Assembly: GCA_025927515.1 (NCBI GenBank) | Contig: JAICLG010000196.1 | Coordinates: forward strand, 1 to 5,696 | DNA length: 5,696 bases | Origin: Hyphomicrobium sp. | Lineage (GTDB): Bacteria; Pseudomonadota; Alphaproteobacteria; Rhizobiales; Hyphomicrobiaceae | Direction: 5' to 3' | Part shown: positions 1 through 5,696 of the stretch, in pieces | How the letters are laid out: each line of letters begins with the position of its first letter | Numbering within the stretch: the stretch's first letter is position 1 | The notes under the pieces: model-generated | What the model was told of the DNA's origin: nothing | What the model saw: the letters and a program-made list of their open reading frames with translations, nothing else | The model's database searches: none | Translations under genes and position numbers: made by a program

Positions 1-1307
1 CCTTCGAGAACCTTCAGGACGTTGGCCGCGAAGAATGCCTGCTCAATGAGCAAAATTGGCAAGACGATAAGAGCGACACGCCACACCGGCCAGTTCCAGC
101 ACTTCCAGATGACGAAGAATGCCATCATCGTGTCGATGACCATCGCGGCCGTAACCGAAATGCCGTAGGCCGAGGCGAGATTGGACGATGTGCGGAAGGC
201 GAAGATGACCACAAGAACGGCCAGGAAAAGTAGCCAATTCACCCTTGGCATGTAGATCTGTCCGGCCATGCTTTCCGACGTATGGCGGATTTCAAATCGC
301 GGAATGAGACCGAGCTGAATGGCCTGTCGCGTCAACGAGAAAGCGCCGGTGATCACGGCTTGGCTCGCAATCACCGTCGCGAACGTCGACAGGATGAGCA
401 TCGGTATCAGCATGAAATCGGGATAAAGCCGATAGAACGGATTTTCGACGGCGGCGGCATCGTTCATCACCAGCGCGCCCTGGCCGAAATAGTTGAGCAC
501 TAGCGCCGGCATGACGAAGTAGAGCCAAGACACGGTGATCGGACGGCGGCCGAAGTGGCCGAGGTCCGCATAAAGTGCTTCGGCGCCCGTACACGCCAAG
601 AAGACGAGGCCCATGACCGTCAGGCCGAGAACGCCGTGCTCGTAGACGAACTGGACGGCGTAGAACGGATTGAGCGCATATAAAACATGAAGATTGTCGG
701 CGATGTGCATCAGGCCGCCGAGCGCCAGGATTCCAAACCAAACGGCCATGACGGGACCGAAGAAGCGCGCCACACGATCGGTGCCGCGCGATTGCATCCA
801 GAAAAGCCCGGCGAGCACAATCAGGGAGACGGGGATGACAGCCACTTCGAACTGCGGCGCAATCAGCGTCAAGCCTTCGACAGCCGATAGCACCGAAATG
901 GCGGGCGTAATGACAGCATCGCCGTAAAAGAACGACGCGCCTGCAATTCCCAACGCTCCAAGCAAGGGCGCGCTGCGCTTGGCGACAGATTGACCGAGCG
1001 CCATCAGCGCGAACATGCCCCCTTCGCCCTTGTTGTCCGCGCGAAGCAAAAGCAAGACGTACTTCATCGTTACGACGAAGGTCAGACTCCAGAAGATCAG
1101 CGACAAAACGCCAAGCGTCGCTTCGGCCACCGTGCCCTGACGCGACGCGGCGGTGATCGCTTCCTTGAAGGCGTAAAGCGGGCTCGTGCCGATGTCGCCG
1201 AAGACGACACCCACGGACCCCAAAGCTAAAGCCCAGAAATTCTTGCTGTCCTGCCCCTCCGCCGCTCCGAATTCAGCGGCTTGGAAAGAGGCTTGCGGCT
1301 GTGCCAT
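1..1307 (-). CDS. kup: Kup-family low-affinity K+ uptake transporter, partial (C-terminus beyond left edge)
   Basis: An inner-membrane potassium transporter of the KUP/HAK/KT family, thought to work as a K+/H+ symporter. I translated the minus strand by hand: 435 complete codons, with no stop before the window edge. The family usually has about 620-640 residues, so roughly the last third (final membrane segments and cytoplasmic domain) is missing. Diagnostic motifs are GDIGTSPLY at residues 37-45, ADNKGEGG at 89-96, YGDAVITPAISVLSAVEG at 127-144 and TGAEALYADLGHFG around 241-254. D38, E143 and E243 lie in the motifs that carry the acidic residues implicated in proton coupling in E. coli Kup; this equivalence is by motif context, not alignment. 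Many hydrophobic segments fit the 12-helix fold. The start ATG at 1307 gives an N-terminus MAQPQASFQ and has a GAGGTG ribosome site just upstream. It lies 184 nt downstream of the peptidase gene on the same strand; cotranscription is uncertain. No frameshift seen. Confidence 0.95.
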   Translation of the reverse strand, partial: MAQPQASFQAAEFGAAEGQDSKNFWALALGSVGVVFGDIGTSPLYAFKEAITAASRQGTVAEATLGVLSLIFWSLTFVVTMKYVLLLLRADNKGEGGMFALMALGQSVAKRSAPLLGALGIAGASFFYGDAVITPAISVLSAVEGLTLIAPQFEVAVIPVSLIVLAGLFWMQSRGTDRVARFFGPVMAVWFGILALGGLMHIADNLHVLYALNPFYAVQFVYEHGVLGLTVMGLVFLACTGAEALYADLGHFGRRPITVSWLYFVMPALVLNYFGQGALVMNDAAAVENPFYRLYPDFMLIPMLILSTFATVIASQAVITGAFSLTRQAIQLGLIPRFEIRHTSESMAGQIYMPRVNWLLFLAVLVVIFAFRTSSNLASAYGISVTAAMVIDTMMAFFVIWKCWNWPVWRVALIVLPILLIEQAFFAANVLKVLE

Positions 1308-1312
1308 TCAGG

Positions 1313-1318
1313 CACCTC
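1313..1318 (-). promoter_or_regulatory. Shine-Dalgarno sequence of kup
   Basis: On the minus strand GAGGTG precedes the ATG at 1307 by 5 nt. It supports this start for the transporter rather than an internal one. Confidence 0.65.
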
Positions 1319-1449
1319 AAGCTGTCGAGAAGCTGCAACGCAGCAAAGTGGCGGGTGTCTACTCCCGGCGGCCCGCAATGGGAAGCGGCAAAATCGCGCT
1401 CACTTCCCCTGCGACCGCTTGACAATGCATCATGTTGCTAATTCGTTGC

Positions 1450-1477
1450 CGCCCGCTGGGGTATTTTCCGGTGGGCG
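1450..1477 (-). terminator. Weak hairpin after the peptidase stop codon; possible inefficient terminator
   Basis: Inverted repeat with 10-nt arms (1450-1459 and 1468-1477) and an 8-nt loop, beginning 14 nt past the peptidase stop on the minus strand. Read on the minus strand the stem has two A-C mismatches, and no U-run follows. As plus-strand RNA both positions would be G-U wobbles. The position suits a 3'-end structure for the peptidase mRNA. Without a U-tract it is not a convincing intrinsic terminator, so readthrough into kup is possible. Confidence 0.25.
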
Positions 1478-1491
1478 TGCCCCATATGCAC

Positions 1492-3336
1492 TCAGGTCAT
1501 CGTTTCTAGCTCGTCGATCATGCCCTCGATGACACGCAGACCCTTCTTCCAGAATTCGGGGTCGCGCGCGTCGAGGCCGAATGGCGCCAGCAGTTCGGAG
1601 TGGTGTTTCGAGCCACCGGCTTTCAACAGATCAAAATATTTGGCGACGAAGCCGGGGTGAGCCTCGGCGTAGAGGCCATAAAGCGAATTTACGAGGCAAT
1701 CGCCGAATGCGTACGCATAGACGTAGAACGGCGAATGGATGAAGTGGGGAATATACGTCCAAAAGACTTCGTAGCCGGGTTTGAGATCGATTGCCGGTCC
1801 CAAGCTCTCCGCCTGCACCTCGAGCCAAATCGCGTTTAGGCGGTCGGACGTCAGCTCTCCCTTGCGGCGCTCCTCGTGAACCTTGCGTTCGAAGGTGTAG
1901 AACGCGATCTGGCGCACGACCGTGTTGAGCATGTCCTCAACCTTCGCGGCGATCATCGCCTTGCGCTCGCGCTTGTTCTTCGTCTCACCTAGGATAGCCC
2001 TGAACGTCAGCATTTCGCCGAAGACGGAGGCGGTCTCGGCAAGCGTCAACGGTGTCGGCGCGAGAAGCGGACCTTGCGCACGCGCCAGCCATTGATGCAC
2101 GCCATGCCCCAATTCATGGGCGAGCGTCATTACGTCCCGTGGTTTGCCGAGATAATTCATCATTACGTACGGATGAACGGACGGAACGGTCGACGCCGAA
2201 AACGCGCCCGGAGCCTTGCCCGGCTTCACAGGTGCATCGATCCATCGCTTGTCGAAAAACTGCTTCGCGATCGTCGCCATCTCGGGTGCGAAGCCGCTGT
2301 ACGCGTCGAGCACGATCTTCTCGGCTTCCGCCCAGCTGATGGTTCGTTCCGGTTTATCCGGAAGTGGCGCGTTGCGATCCCATGACGCAAGTTTCGTCTT
2401 GCCGAGCCATTTGGCCTTCATCGCGTAATAGCGATGCGACAATTGCGGATAAGAGGCGCGCACGCTCGAAACCAGAGCATCGACGACCGGCGCCTCGACG
2501 CGGTTCGCGAGATGGCGACTGTCGGCGACGTCGGCGAAGTTGCGCCAGCGGTCGGAAATTTCCTTGTCTTTCGCGAGCGTGTTCGTGATGAGCGTGAAAA
2601 GCGGCAGGTTCGCCTTGAAGACCTTGCTCAGAGCCTCCGACGCGGCCTTGCGCTTTTTCTCGTCGGTATCCGAGAGGAAGTTCAGCGTCGGCTCAAGGGT
2701 CAACGGTTCCTTTTCGCCTTCGACGTCGAACTTCAGAGCCGACATCGTCTCGTCGAAGAGGCGGTTCCAGGCGCCGCGGCTGGTCTGCGACTTCTCGGTG
2801 AAGAGCCGTTCCAGTTTTTCATCAAGTTGATGCGGCTTCTCCTTGCGAAGATCGTCGAGCCACGGCTTGTAGCGCGCGAGATCCTTTTGTTTTACCGCGG
2901 CTTCGATGGTCTGATCGTCGATCTGGTTAAGTTCGAGCTCGAAGAAAATGAGATCGGTGTAGAGCTTTGTCAGCGCTTCAGAAACGTCACCGTTGAATTT
3001 GGCGCGGACCGGATCGGTCTGATCCAAGACATAGTAGAGCCCAGCATACGATCCGAGCTTGCCGGCGAGATCAGCCAGTTTCTCGTAATCCTTGATCGCT
3101 TCGACTAGTTTGCCGCCGTCCTTGGCGAGTTCGGCAAGGCGGCCCTGATATGCTGATTTGATGCGCGCCGCTTCCTTCGCCGCCGCATCAAGGTCGCGCT
3201 GCACCTCAGGCGCATCGGGAGCCCTATAGAGATCGCTCAGATCCCATTCGGGCATCGAGCCGAAGGCTGCGCTCTTCGGCGCCTGGCCGGCGTCTGTCTG
3301 TGCGACGTGCGAGCGTCCGGGAAATTGGCGGCGCAT
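1492..3336 (-). CDS. pepF: M3-family oligoendopeptidase (PepF type), zinc metallopeptidase
   Basis: A complete 614-residue protein of the thimet-oligopeptidase (M3) family, PepF/M3B branch, which hydrolyses short peptides, usually in the cytoplasm. No signal peptide is visible. The zinc site is clear: HELGH at residues 407-411 (H407 and H411 ligands, E408 catalytic), with E434 in LAETAS as the likely third ligand. Near the C-terminus, IPHFIHSPFYVYAYAFG (about 529-545) is the His/Tyr-rich segment that contacts substrate in this family; H531, H534, Y538, Y540 and Y542 are candidates. The N-terminal 200 residues are charged and helical, as in the Peptidase_M3_N region, and the length of about 600 residues is normal for PepF. 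The ATG at 3336 is preceded by AAAGGA at suitable spacing. A later ATG (residue 28, before PEWDLSDLY) is where many homologues begin, so the first 27 residues are a modest extension. It is divergent from the response regulator across 367 nt. The family role is probably peptide recycling; the physiological substrate is unknown. Confidence 0.94.
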   Translation of the reverse strand: MRRQFPGRSHVAQTDAGQAPKSAAFGSMPEWDLSDLYRAPDAPEVQRDLDAAAKEAARIKSAYQGRLAELAKDGGKLVEAIKDYEKLADLAGKLGSYAGLYYVLDQTDPVRAKFNGDVSEALTKLYTDLIFFELELNQIDDQTIEAAVKQKDLARYKPWLDDLRKEKPHQLDEKLERLFTEKSQTSRGAWNRLFDETMSALKFDVEGEKEPLTLEPTLNFLSDTDEKKRKAASEALSKVFKANLPLFTLITNTLAKDKEISDRWRNFADVADSRHLANRVEAPVVDALVSSVRASYPQLSHRYYAMKAKWLGKTKLASWDRNAPLPDKPERTISWAEAEKIVLDAYSGFAPEMATIAKQFFDKRWIDAPVKPGKAPGAFSASTVPSVHPYVMMNYLGKPRDVMTLAHELGHGVHQWLARAQGPLLAPTPLTLAETASVFGEMLTFRAILGETKNKRERKAMIAAKVEDMLNTVVRQIAFYTFERKVHEERRKGELTSDRLNAIWLEVQAESLGPAIDLKPGYEVFWTYIPHFIHSPFYVYAYAFGDCLVNSLYGLYAEAHPGFVAKYFDLLKAGGSKHHSELLAPFGLDARDPEFWKKGLRVIEGMIDELETMT

Positions 3337-3341
3337 CAGTA

Positions 3342-3347
3342 TCCTTT
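3342..3347 (-). promoter_or_regulatory. Shine-Dalgarno sequence of pepF
   Basis: On the minus strand AAAGGA lies 5 nt upstream of the ATG at 3336. This is the best-matched ribosome site in the window. It decides the start in favour of 3336 over the downstream ATG at residue 28. Confidence 0.75.
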
Positions 3348-3448
3348 CGGAGAAAATCGGTCAGAACCGGCGCGAGCGTTACCACACCTTTGGGTCCCCG
3401 CAAATTTGGTTACGGGTTCGAGGCGCACAAGGCCTTGCAATCCACGAG

Positions 3449-3481
3449 AAGCGAGGCCTCCGGCGGCAAGATGCCTCGCTT
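3449..3481. repeat. Inverted repeat with 9-bp perfect arms (hairpin)
   Basis: AAGCGAGGC (3449-3457) and GCCTCGCTT (3473-3481) are exact reverse complements separated by 15 nt. On the plus strand the stem is followed by an interrupted T-rich stretch (TCGGACTTTT), which would make at best a weak terminator. The minus-strand side lacks a T-run. It lies 113 nt upstream of pepF and 223 nt upstream of the regulator. It could be a leader structure, a weak terminator of a short transcript or a protein-binding site; the sequence does not decide. Confidence 0.6.
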
Positions 3482-3632
3482 TCGGACTTTTGCGGACGGC
3501 TCCGCGCGATCTGACGCGCGTTTTGGCTCCAACCGGCCTCAGAAAAAAATGCATCACGCGGAAACCTTCCGTTTACTCATCTCCGGCACTCTCGGCCCCG
3601 TTGCGTAATTTGCTGGTCACCAACTGTCAGAT

Positions 3633-3648
3633 GCTGGGTCAATCCAGC
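3633..3648 (+). repeat. Small inverted repeat adjacent to the candidate promoter
   Basis: GCTGG (3633-3637) and CCAGC (3644-3648) flank a 6-nt loop; a G-T pair can extend the stem to 6 bp around a TCAA loop. It sits immediately upstream of the candidate -35 box at 3650. That is a plausible place for an operator, but a 5-bp repeat is common by chance. Confidence 0.3.
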
Positions 3649-3649
3649 C

Positions 3650-3679
3650 TTGGCACTCATGAGCCGGCCACCCTGTATC
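3650..3679 (+). promoter_or_regulatory. Candidate sigma-70-type promoter for the response regulator
   Basis: TTGGCA (3650-3655) matches five of six -35 consensus bases. TGTATC (3674-3679), 18 nt further on, is a poor -10 box with three of six matches. Transcription would begin about 18 nt before the ATG at 3704. This is prediction by eye only. Confidence 0.3.
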
Positions 3680-3703
3680 AGTAAATGTAAAGTTGCGTGC
3701 CCC

Positions 3704-5212
3704 ATGTCCAAGCGTGTTCTGATCGTCGATGACGATCCTGCCCAACGGCGTATTCTCGAAGAGACGATCAAGCGTTTCGGCTTCGAAACCAAGATGTGCG
3801 GTTCGGGCGAACAGGCCCTGCAGATCCTCGAAGCTCAGGATCGCGAGCAGATCGCTCTCGTTCTTCTCGATCTGGTGATGCCCGGCGTCGACGGCATGGC
3901 GGTCCTCGATCGCGTCGGTCACGCTCAGAACATGCCGCCGATCATCGTGCAGACGGCGCACGGCTCCATCGAAACCGCAATCAACGCGATGCGCCGCGGC
4001 GCGGTTGACTTCGTGATCAAACCAGCTTCGCCCGAGCGCCTTGAAGTCTCGATCAAAAGCGCCATGAAGATCGAAGCGCTCGCCGGCGAGATCAATCGCA
4101 TCAAGAAAAAAGTCGAGGGCACGCTGACCTTCAGCGATCTCGTCATGCGCGGCGATACCATGACGCGTGTGATTTCGCTGGGCAAGCGCGCCGCCGCTTC
4201 GAACATTCCGGTGTTGATCGAAGGCGAAAGCGGCGTTGGCAAGGAATTGATCGCGCGCGCTATCCAAGGCCAGAGCGATCGCGCGGGCCGTCCGTTTATT
4301 ACCGTCAATTGCGGCGCCATACCGGAAAACCTCGTCGAGAGCATCCTCTTTGGTCATGAGAAGGGCGCGTTCACGGGTGCCGTCGACAAGCGCATTGGGA
4401 AATTCCAGGAAGCTGACGGGGGAACGCTGTTCCTCGACGAAGTCGGTGAACTGCCGCTCGACGCCCAGGTGAAGCTGCTGCGGGCGTTGCAGGAAGGCGA
4501 GATCGATCCGGTCGGTTCGAAAAAGTCGGTCAAAGTGAACTTCCGGCTCATCTCCGCCACCAATCGCGACATGATCCAGCAGGTGAAGGACGGCAAGTTC
4601 CGCGAGGACCTCTACTACCGGCTGAACGTGTTCCCGATTTTCGTGCCGCCGCTACGCGAACGCATCGACGACGTTCCCGAGCTGGCGCGTCATTTCGCGG
4701 CGCGATTTGCAGCGGAGGAAGGCAAGCGCGTTGCCTCGATCTCCGAGCGGGCCATGGCGCTTCTGCAGGCCTATTCGTGGCCCGGAAACGTTCGTCAGCT
4801 CGAAAACACGATCTTCCGCGCCGTAGTGCTCGCCGACGGTCCGGAATTGTCGATCGCTGAATTTCCGCAGATCGCAGCCCACGTCGAGGGCTTCGAGACG
4901 GAAATTCCGGCCGCACCGTCGGTCCTCCAGAAACAGCCAGCCTATACTGGCCCGGCGCTCATCGGTGCGGAGAATACCGTTCCGCATACCGTTGAAATCA
5001 AGTCCCCGGCATCGGGCAGCTCGCTCGGCATTCAAGCCGTTGCCGAGGATGGCGAGATCCGCTCGCTGGAAGCTATCGAGGCCGACATGATCCGCTTGGC
5101 GCTTGGGCGTTATCGTGGCCACATGACGGAAGTTGCGAAGCGACTGAACATAGGCCGTTCAACTTTATACCGCAAAATGCAGGAGTACGGGCTCGAACCA
5201 AGACCGAACTGA
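3704..5212 (+). CDS. Sigma-54-dependent response regulator, NtrC family (receiver, AAA+, Fis-type HTH)
   Basis: A complete 502-residue two-component transcription activator. The receiver domain (about 1-120) has the acidic pair D9/D10, phospho-acceptor D56 in LLDLVMPG, T84 and K106. The AAA+ domain (about 147-370) has Walker A GESGVGKE at 174-181 (K180), the sigma-54 contact loop GAFTGA at 221-226, Walker B LFLDE with D245/E246, and WPGNVRQLEN at 359-368. So it should hydrolyse ATP and remodel sigma-54 RNA polymerase. A linker of about 65 residues rich in Pro, Ala and Ser leads to a Fis-type helix-turn-helix (about 458-502; EVAKRLNIGRSTLYRKMQEYGL). I chose ATG 3704 because MSKRVLIVDDD places beta-strand 1 at the N-terminus as in the family. 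In-frame TTG 3650 and ATG 3659 would add 18 or 15 residues. None of these starts has a good ribosome site. No histidine kinase is in view, so target genes and signal are unknown. The receiver resembles Caulobacter TacA-type regulators from memory, but I do not assign that name. Confidence 0.95.
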   Translation: MSKRVLIVDDDPAQRRILEETIKRFGFETKMCGSGEQALQILEAQDREQIALVLLDLVMPGVDGMAVLDRVGHAQNMPPIIVQTAHGSIETAINAMRRGAVDFVIKPASPERLEVSIKSAMKIEALAGEINRIKKKVEGTLTFSDLVMRGDTMTRVISLGKRAAASNIPVLIEGESGVGKELIARAIQGQSDRAGRPFITVNCGAIPENLVESILFGHEKGAFTGAVDKRIGKFQEADGGTLFLDEVGELPLDAQVKLLRALQEGEIDPVGSKKSVKVNFRLISATNRDMIQQVKDGKFREDLYYRLNVFPIFVPPLRERIDDVPELARHFAARFAAEEGKRVASISERAMALLQAYSWPGNVRQLENTIFRAVVLADGPELSIAEFPQIAAHVEGFETEIPAAPSVLQKQPAYTGPALIGAENTVPHTVEIKSPASGSSLGIQAVAEDGEIRSLEAIEADMIRLALGRYRGHMTEVAKRLNIGRSTLYRKMQEYGLEPRPN

Positions 5213-5311
5213 CCTTCTCGCCGCGTTGCAGCGCGGAGCGGAATGCGTGCGCCAGGTTTGGCGGTTGGCCGCGCGCAGCTCAAAGAGCATCTATCCCGTT
5301 AAAACCTTTTT

Positions 5312-5336
5312 GGGTCCGACATAATTGCGTCGGCCC
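5312..5336 (+). repeat. Bulged hairpin in the regulator's 3' region
   Basis: GGG (5312-5314) and CCGAC (5316-5320) pair with GTCGG (5329-5333) and CCC (5334-5336). This makes an 8-bp stem with one bulged T and an 8-nt AT-rich loop. It is preceded, not followed, by TTTTT, so it is not an intrinsic terminator on this strand. On the minus strand it would be followed by A residues, so it is not one there either. Confidence 0.4.
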
Positions 5337-5367
5337 GAAACCGAGGACGAGCCCCTTTCGCCTCGAC

Positions 5368-5407
5368 GCAAAAGCCTCGGCTGCATCCGGGGCTTTTGCA
5401 TTTTTAG
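5368..5407 (+). terminator. Strong Rho-independent terminator
   Basis: Arms 5368-5380 (GCAAAAGCCTCGG) and 5387-5399 (CCGGGGCTTTTGC) form a 13-bp stem with a single G-T pair and a 6-nt loop. The sequence ATTTTTAG follows directly. This is a textbook intrinsic terminator for plus-strand transcription. It begins 155 nt after the regulator's stop codon and isolates that gene from the exported-protein gene downstream. Confidence 0.88.
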
Positions 5408-5428
5408 GAAAGTGTTTGTGAGCCGAAC

Positions 5429-5442
5429 CAATCGCGCGATTG
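5429..5442. promoter_or_regulatory. 14-bp perfect palindrome, candidate operator
   Basis: CAATCGCGCGATTG is its own exact reverse complement. It lies about 95 nt upstream of the exported-protein start (5537) and just after the terminator. It overlaps the candidate -35 box at 5440-5445. That is a typical place for a dimeric regulator to bind. No protein can be named from the sequence alone. Confidence 0.4.
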
Positions 5443-5469
5443 CGACGTTATCTCCGCGACAGCAATACT
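5440..5469 (+). promoter_or_regulatory. Weak candidate promoter for the exported-protein gene
   Basis: TTGCGA (5440-5445) and AATACT (5464-5469) are separated by 18 nt, each with about four of six consensus matches. It is the best pair I found between the terminator and the start codon at 5537, but chance matches of this quality are frequent. Confidence 0.22.
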
Positions 5470-5536
5470 TTCGCCATAGCTTCGTGCAATGCTGTTATCG
5501 GATGTTGTAAGCTGGTCAGGTGCCCCATCGGCATCT

Positions 5537-5696
5537 ATGGAGAAATACGCCGCTTCGGCGGGCAAGCGGAAGGTCAATTTTGTAATGCGGGCGACGCGTC
5601 TTGTGGTGGTCAGTTTGTTGCTGGCCTGCGGTTCAATCTCAAACGTCTACGCGGCAAGCCCCGACGAGATCACGCCAGCGGCCGAGGGTTCGGAGA
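5537..5696 (+). CDS. Exported protein of unknown function, N-terminal fragment (runs off right edge)
   Basis: Only the first 53 codons are visible, so the function cannot be named. From ATG 5537 the protein starts MEKYAASAGKRKVNF and contains a second in-frame ATG (5585) that begins MRATRLVVVSLLLACGS. The stretch is a clear export signal: basic n-region (RKVNFVMRATR), hydrophobic core LVVVSLLLA, then SNVYAASPDE. Signal peptidase I could cut after VYA (about residue 39). Alternatively the LLAC sequence (C31 from 5537, C15 from 5585) is a poor lipobox, because Leu at -2 is unusual. ATG 5585 gives a signal of more usual length; neither ATG has a strong ribosome site (AAGG lies 11 nt before 5585). 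A strong terminator and a palindrome precede it, so it is probably transcribed on its own. The residues after the signal are acidic and Ala/Pro-rich, suggesting a flexible periplasmic segment. Confidence 0.65.
   Translation, partial: MEKYAASAGKRKVNFVMRATRLVVVSLLLACGSISNVYAASPDEITPAAEGSE

Larger units (their letters stand above)
3337..3703. other. Divergent intergenic region between pepF and the response regulator
   Basis: A 367-nt stretch that must carry the promoters of two divergent genes. I see no credible coding frame: the open frames here lack ribosome sites and resemble nothing known. It contains an inverted repeat with 9-bp arms (3449-3457 and 3473-3481), a smaller hairpin repeat (3633-3648) and a candidate promoter for the plus-strand gene (3650-3679). 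It also holds a run of seven A (3542-3548). I could not assign a convincing sigma-70 promoter to pepF. Confidence 0.6.
5213..5536. other. Non-coding region downstream of the regulator
   Basis: A 324-nt gap. The first part has a short GC-rich hairpin (CCGCG at 5221-5225 with CGCGG at 5232-5236). It continues with a bulged hairpin (5312-5336), a strong intrinsic terminator (5368-5407) and a 14-bp palindrome (5429-5442). A weak candidate promoter for the following gene is at 5440-5469. One 61-codon frame starting at 5325 crosses the terminator, has no ribosome site and looks spurious. Confidence 0.6.

Noticed and set aside
292..741. Minus-strand open frame (149 codons) inside kup
   Set aside because: The continuous Kup reading frame with its conserved family motifs occupies the same strand in another frame. 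The alternative product is Arg/Pro-rich nonsense.
1419..1424. Consensus -35 box TTGACA on the plus strand
   Set aside because: No acceptable -10 box lies 16-18 nt downstream, and it would drive only antisense transcription into pepF.
2434..3108. Plus-strand open frame (224 codons) antisense to pepF
   Set aside because: It overlaps clearly coding peptidase sequence on the opposite strand, has no recognisable domain and is explained by codon bias.
3415..3421. GGTTCGA resembling a tRNA T-loop
   Set aside because: The flanking bases do not pair into a T stem, and no acceptor or anticodon arm can be drawn around it.
3650..3665. Possible sigma-54 promoter (TTGGCAC followed by AGCC)
   Set aside because: The -24 half is good, but the GC of the -12 half is one base too close and the TT before it is missing. 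Spacing is critical for sigma-54, so autoregulation through this site is not supported.
3617..4357. Long minus-strand open frame (246 codons) antisense to the regulator
   Set aside because: It lies opposite the conserved receiver and AAA+ coding sequence. Its composition (many His, Arg, Asp, Ala) is typical of a reverse-frame shadow in GC-rich DNA, and no ribosome site or recognisable domain is seen.
4652..5122. Minus-strand open frame (156 codons) opposite the regulator's C-terminal half
   Set aside because: It is a shadow of the AAA+ and helix-turn-helix coding region, with no independent support.
5325..5510. 61-codon plus-strand open frame downstream of the regulator
   Set aside because: It runs straight through the strong terminator, has no ribosome site and has an unremarkable sequence.

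Overview
The window looks like ordinary chromosomal DNA of an alphaproteobacterium, probably of the Hyphomicrobiales (Rhizobiales) type. This is inferred from the moderately high GC content, the strong third-position G/C bias and the style of the proteins: a Kup potassium transporter, a clade-type PepF peptidase and an NtrC-family regulator with the TacA/FlbD-like architecture common in this class. No rRNA, tRNA, IS element, CRISPR array or phage gene is visible.

Layout from left to right. (1) 1-1307, minus strand: the N-terminal two thirds of a Kup potassium uptake transporter, cut by the left edge. (2) 1308-1491: a short spacer with a weak hairpin just after the next gene's stop. (3) 1492-3336, minus strand: a complete M3-family oligoendopeptidase (PepF type), with a good Shine-Dalgarno sequence fixing its start. 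(4) 3337-3703: a 367-nt divergent intergenic region holding two inverted repeats and a candidate promoter. (5) 3704-5212, plus strand: a complete sigma-54-dependent response regulator (receiver, AAA+ and Fis-type helix-turn-helix domains). (6) 5213-5536: a 324-nt non-coding stretch with a bulged hairpin, a very strong intrinsic terminator and a 14-bp perfect palindrome. (7) 5537-5696, plus strand: the start of an exported protein gene, cut by the right edge.

The genes do not form an obvious pathway or operon. Kup and PepF share a strand but are 184 nt apart, and the regulator is transcribed away from them. It has no sensor kinase in view, so it is an orphan here. I find no convincing novel system. 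The items most worth a second look are non-coding: the palindrome upstream of the exported protein, the long structured 3' region of the regulator transcript, and the hairpin in the divergent intergenic region.
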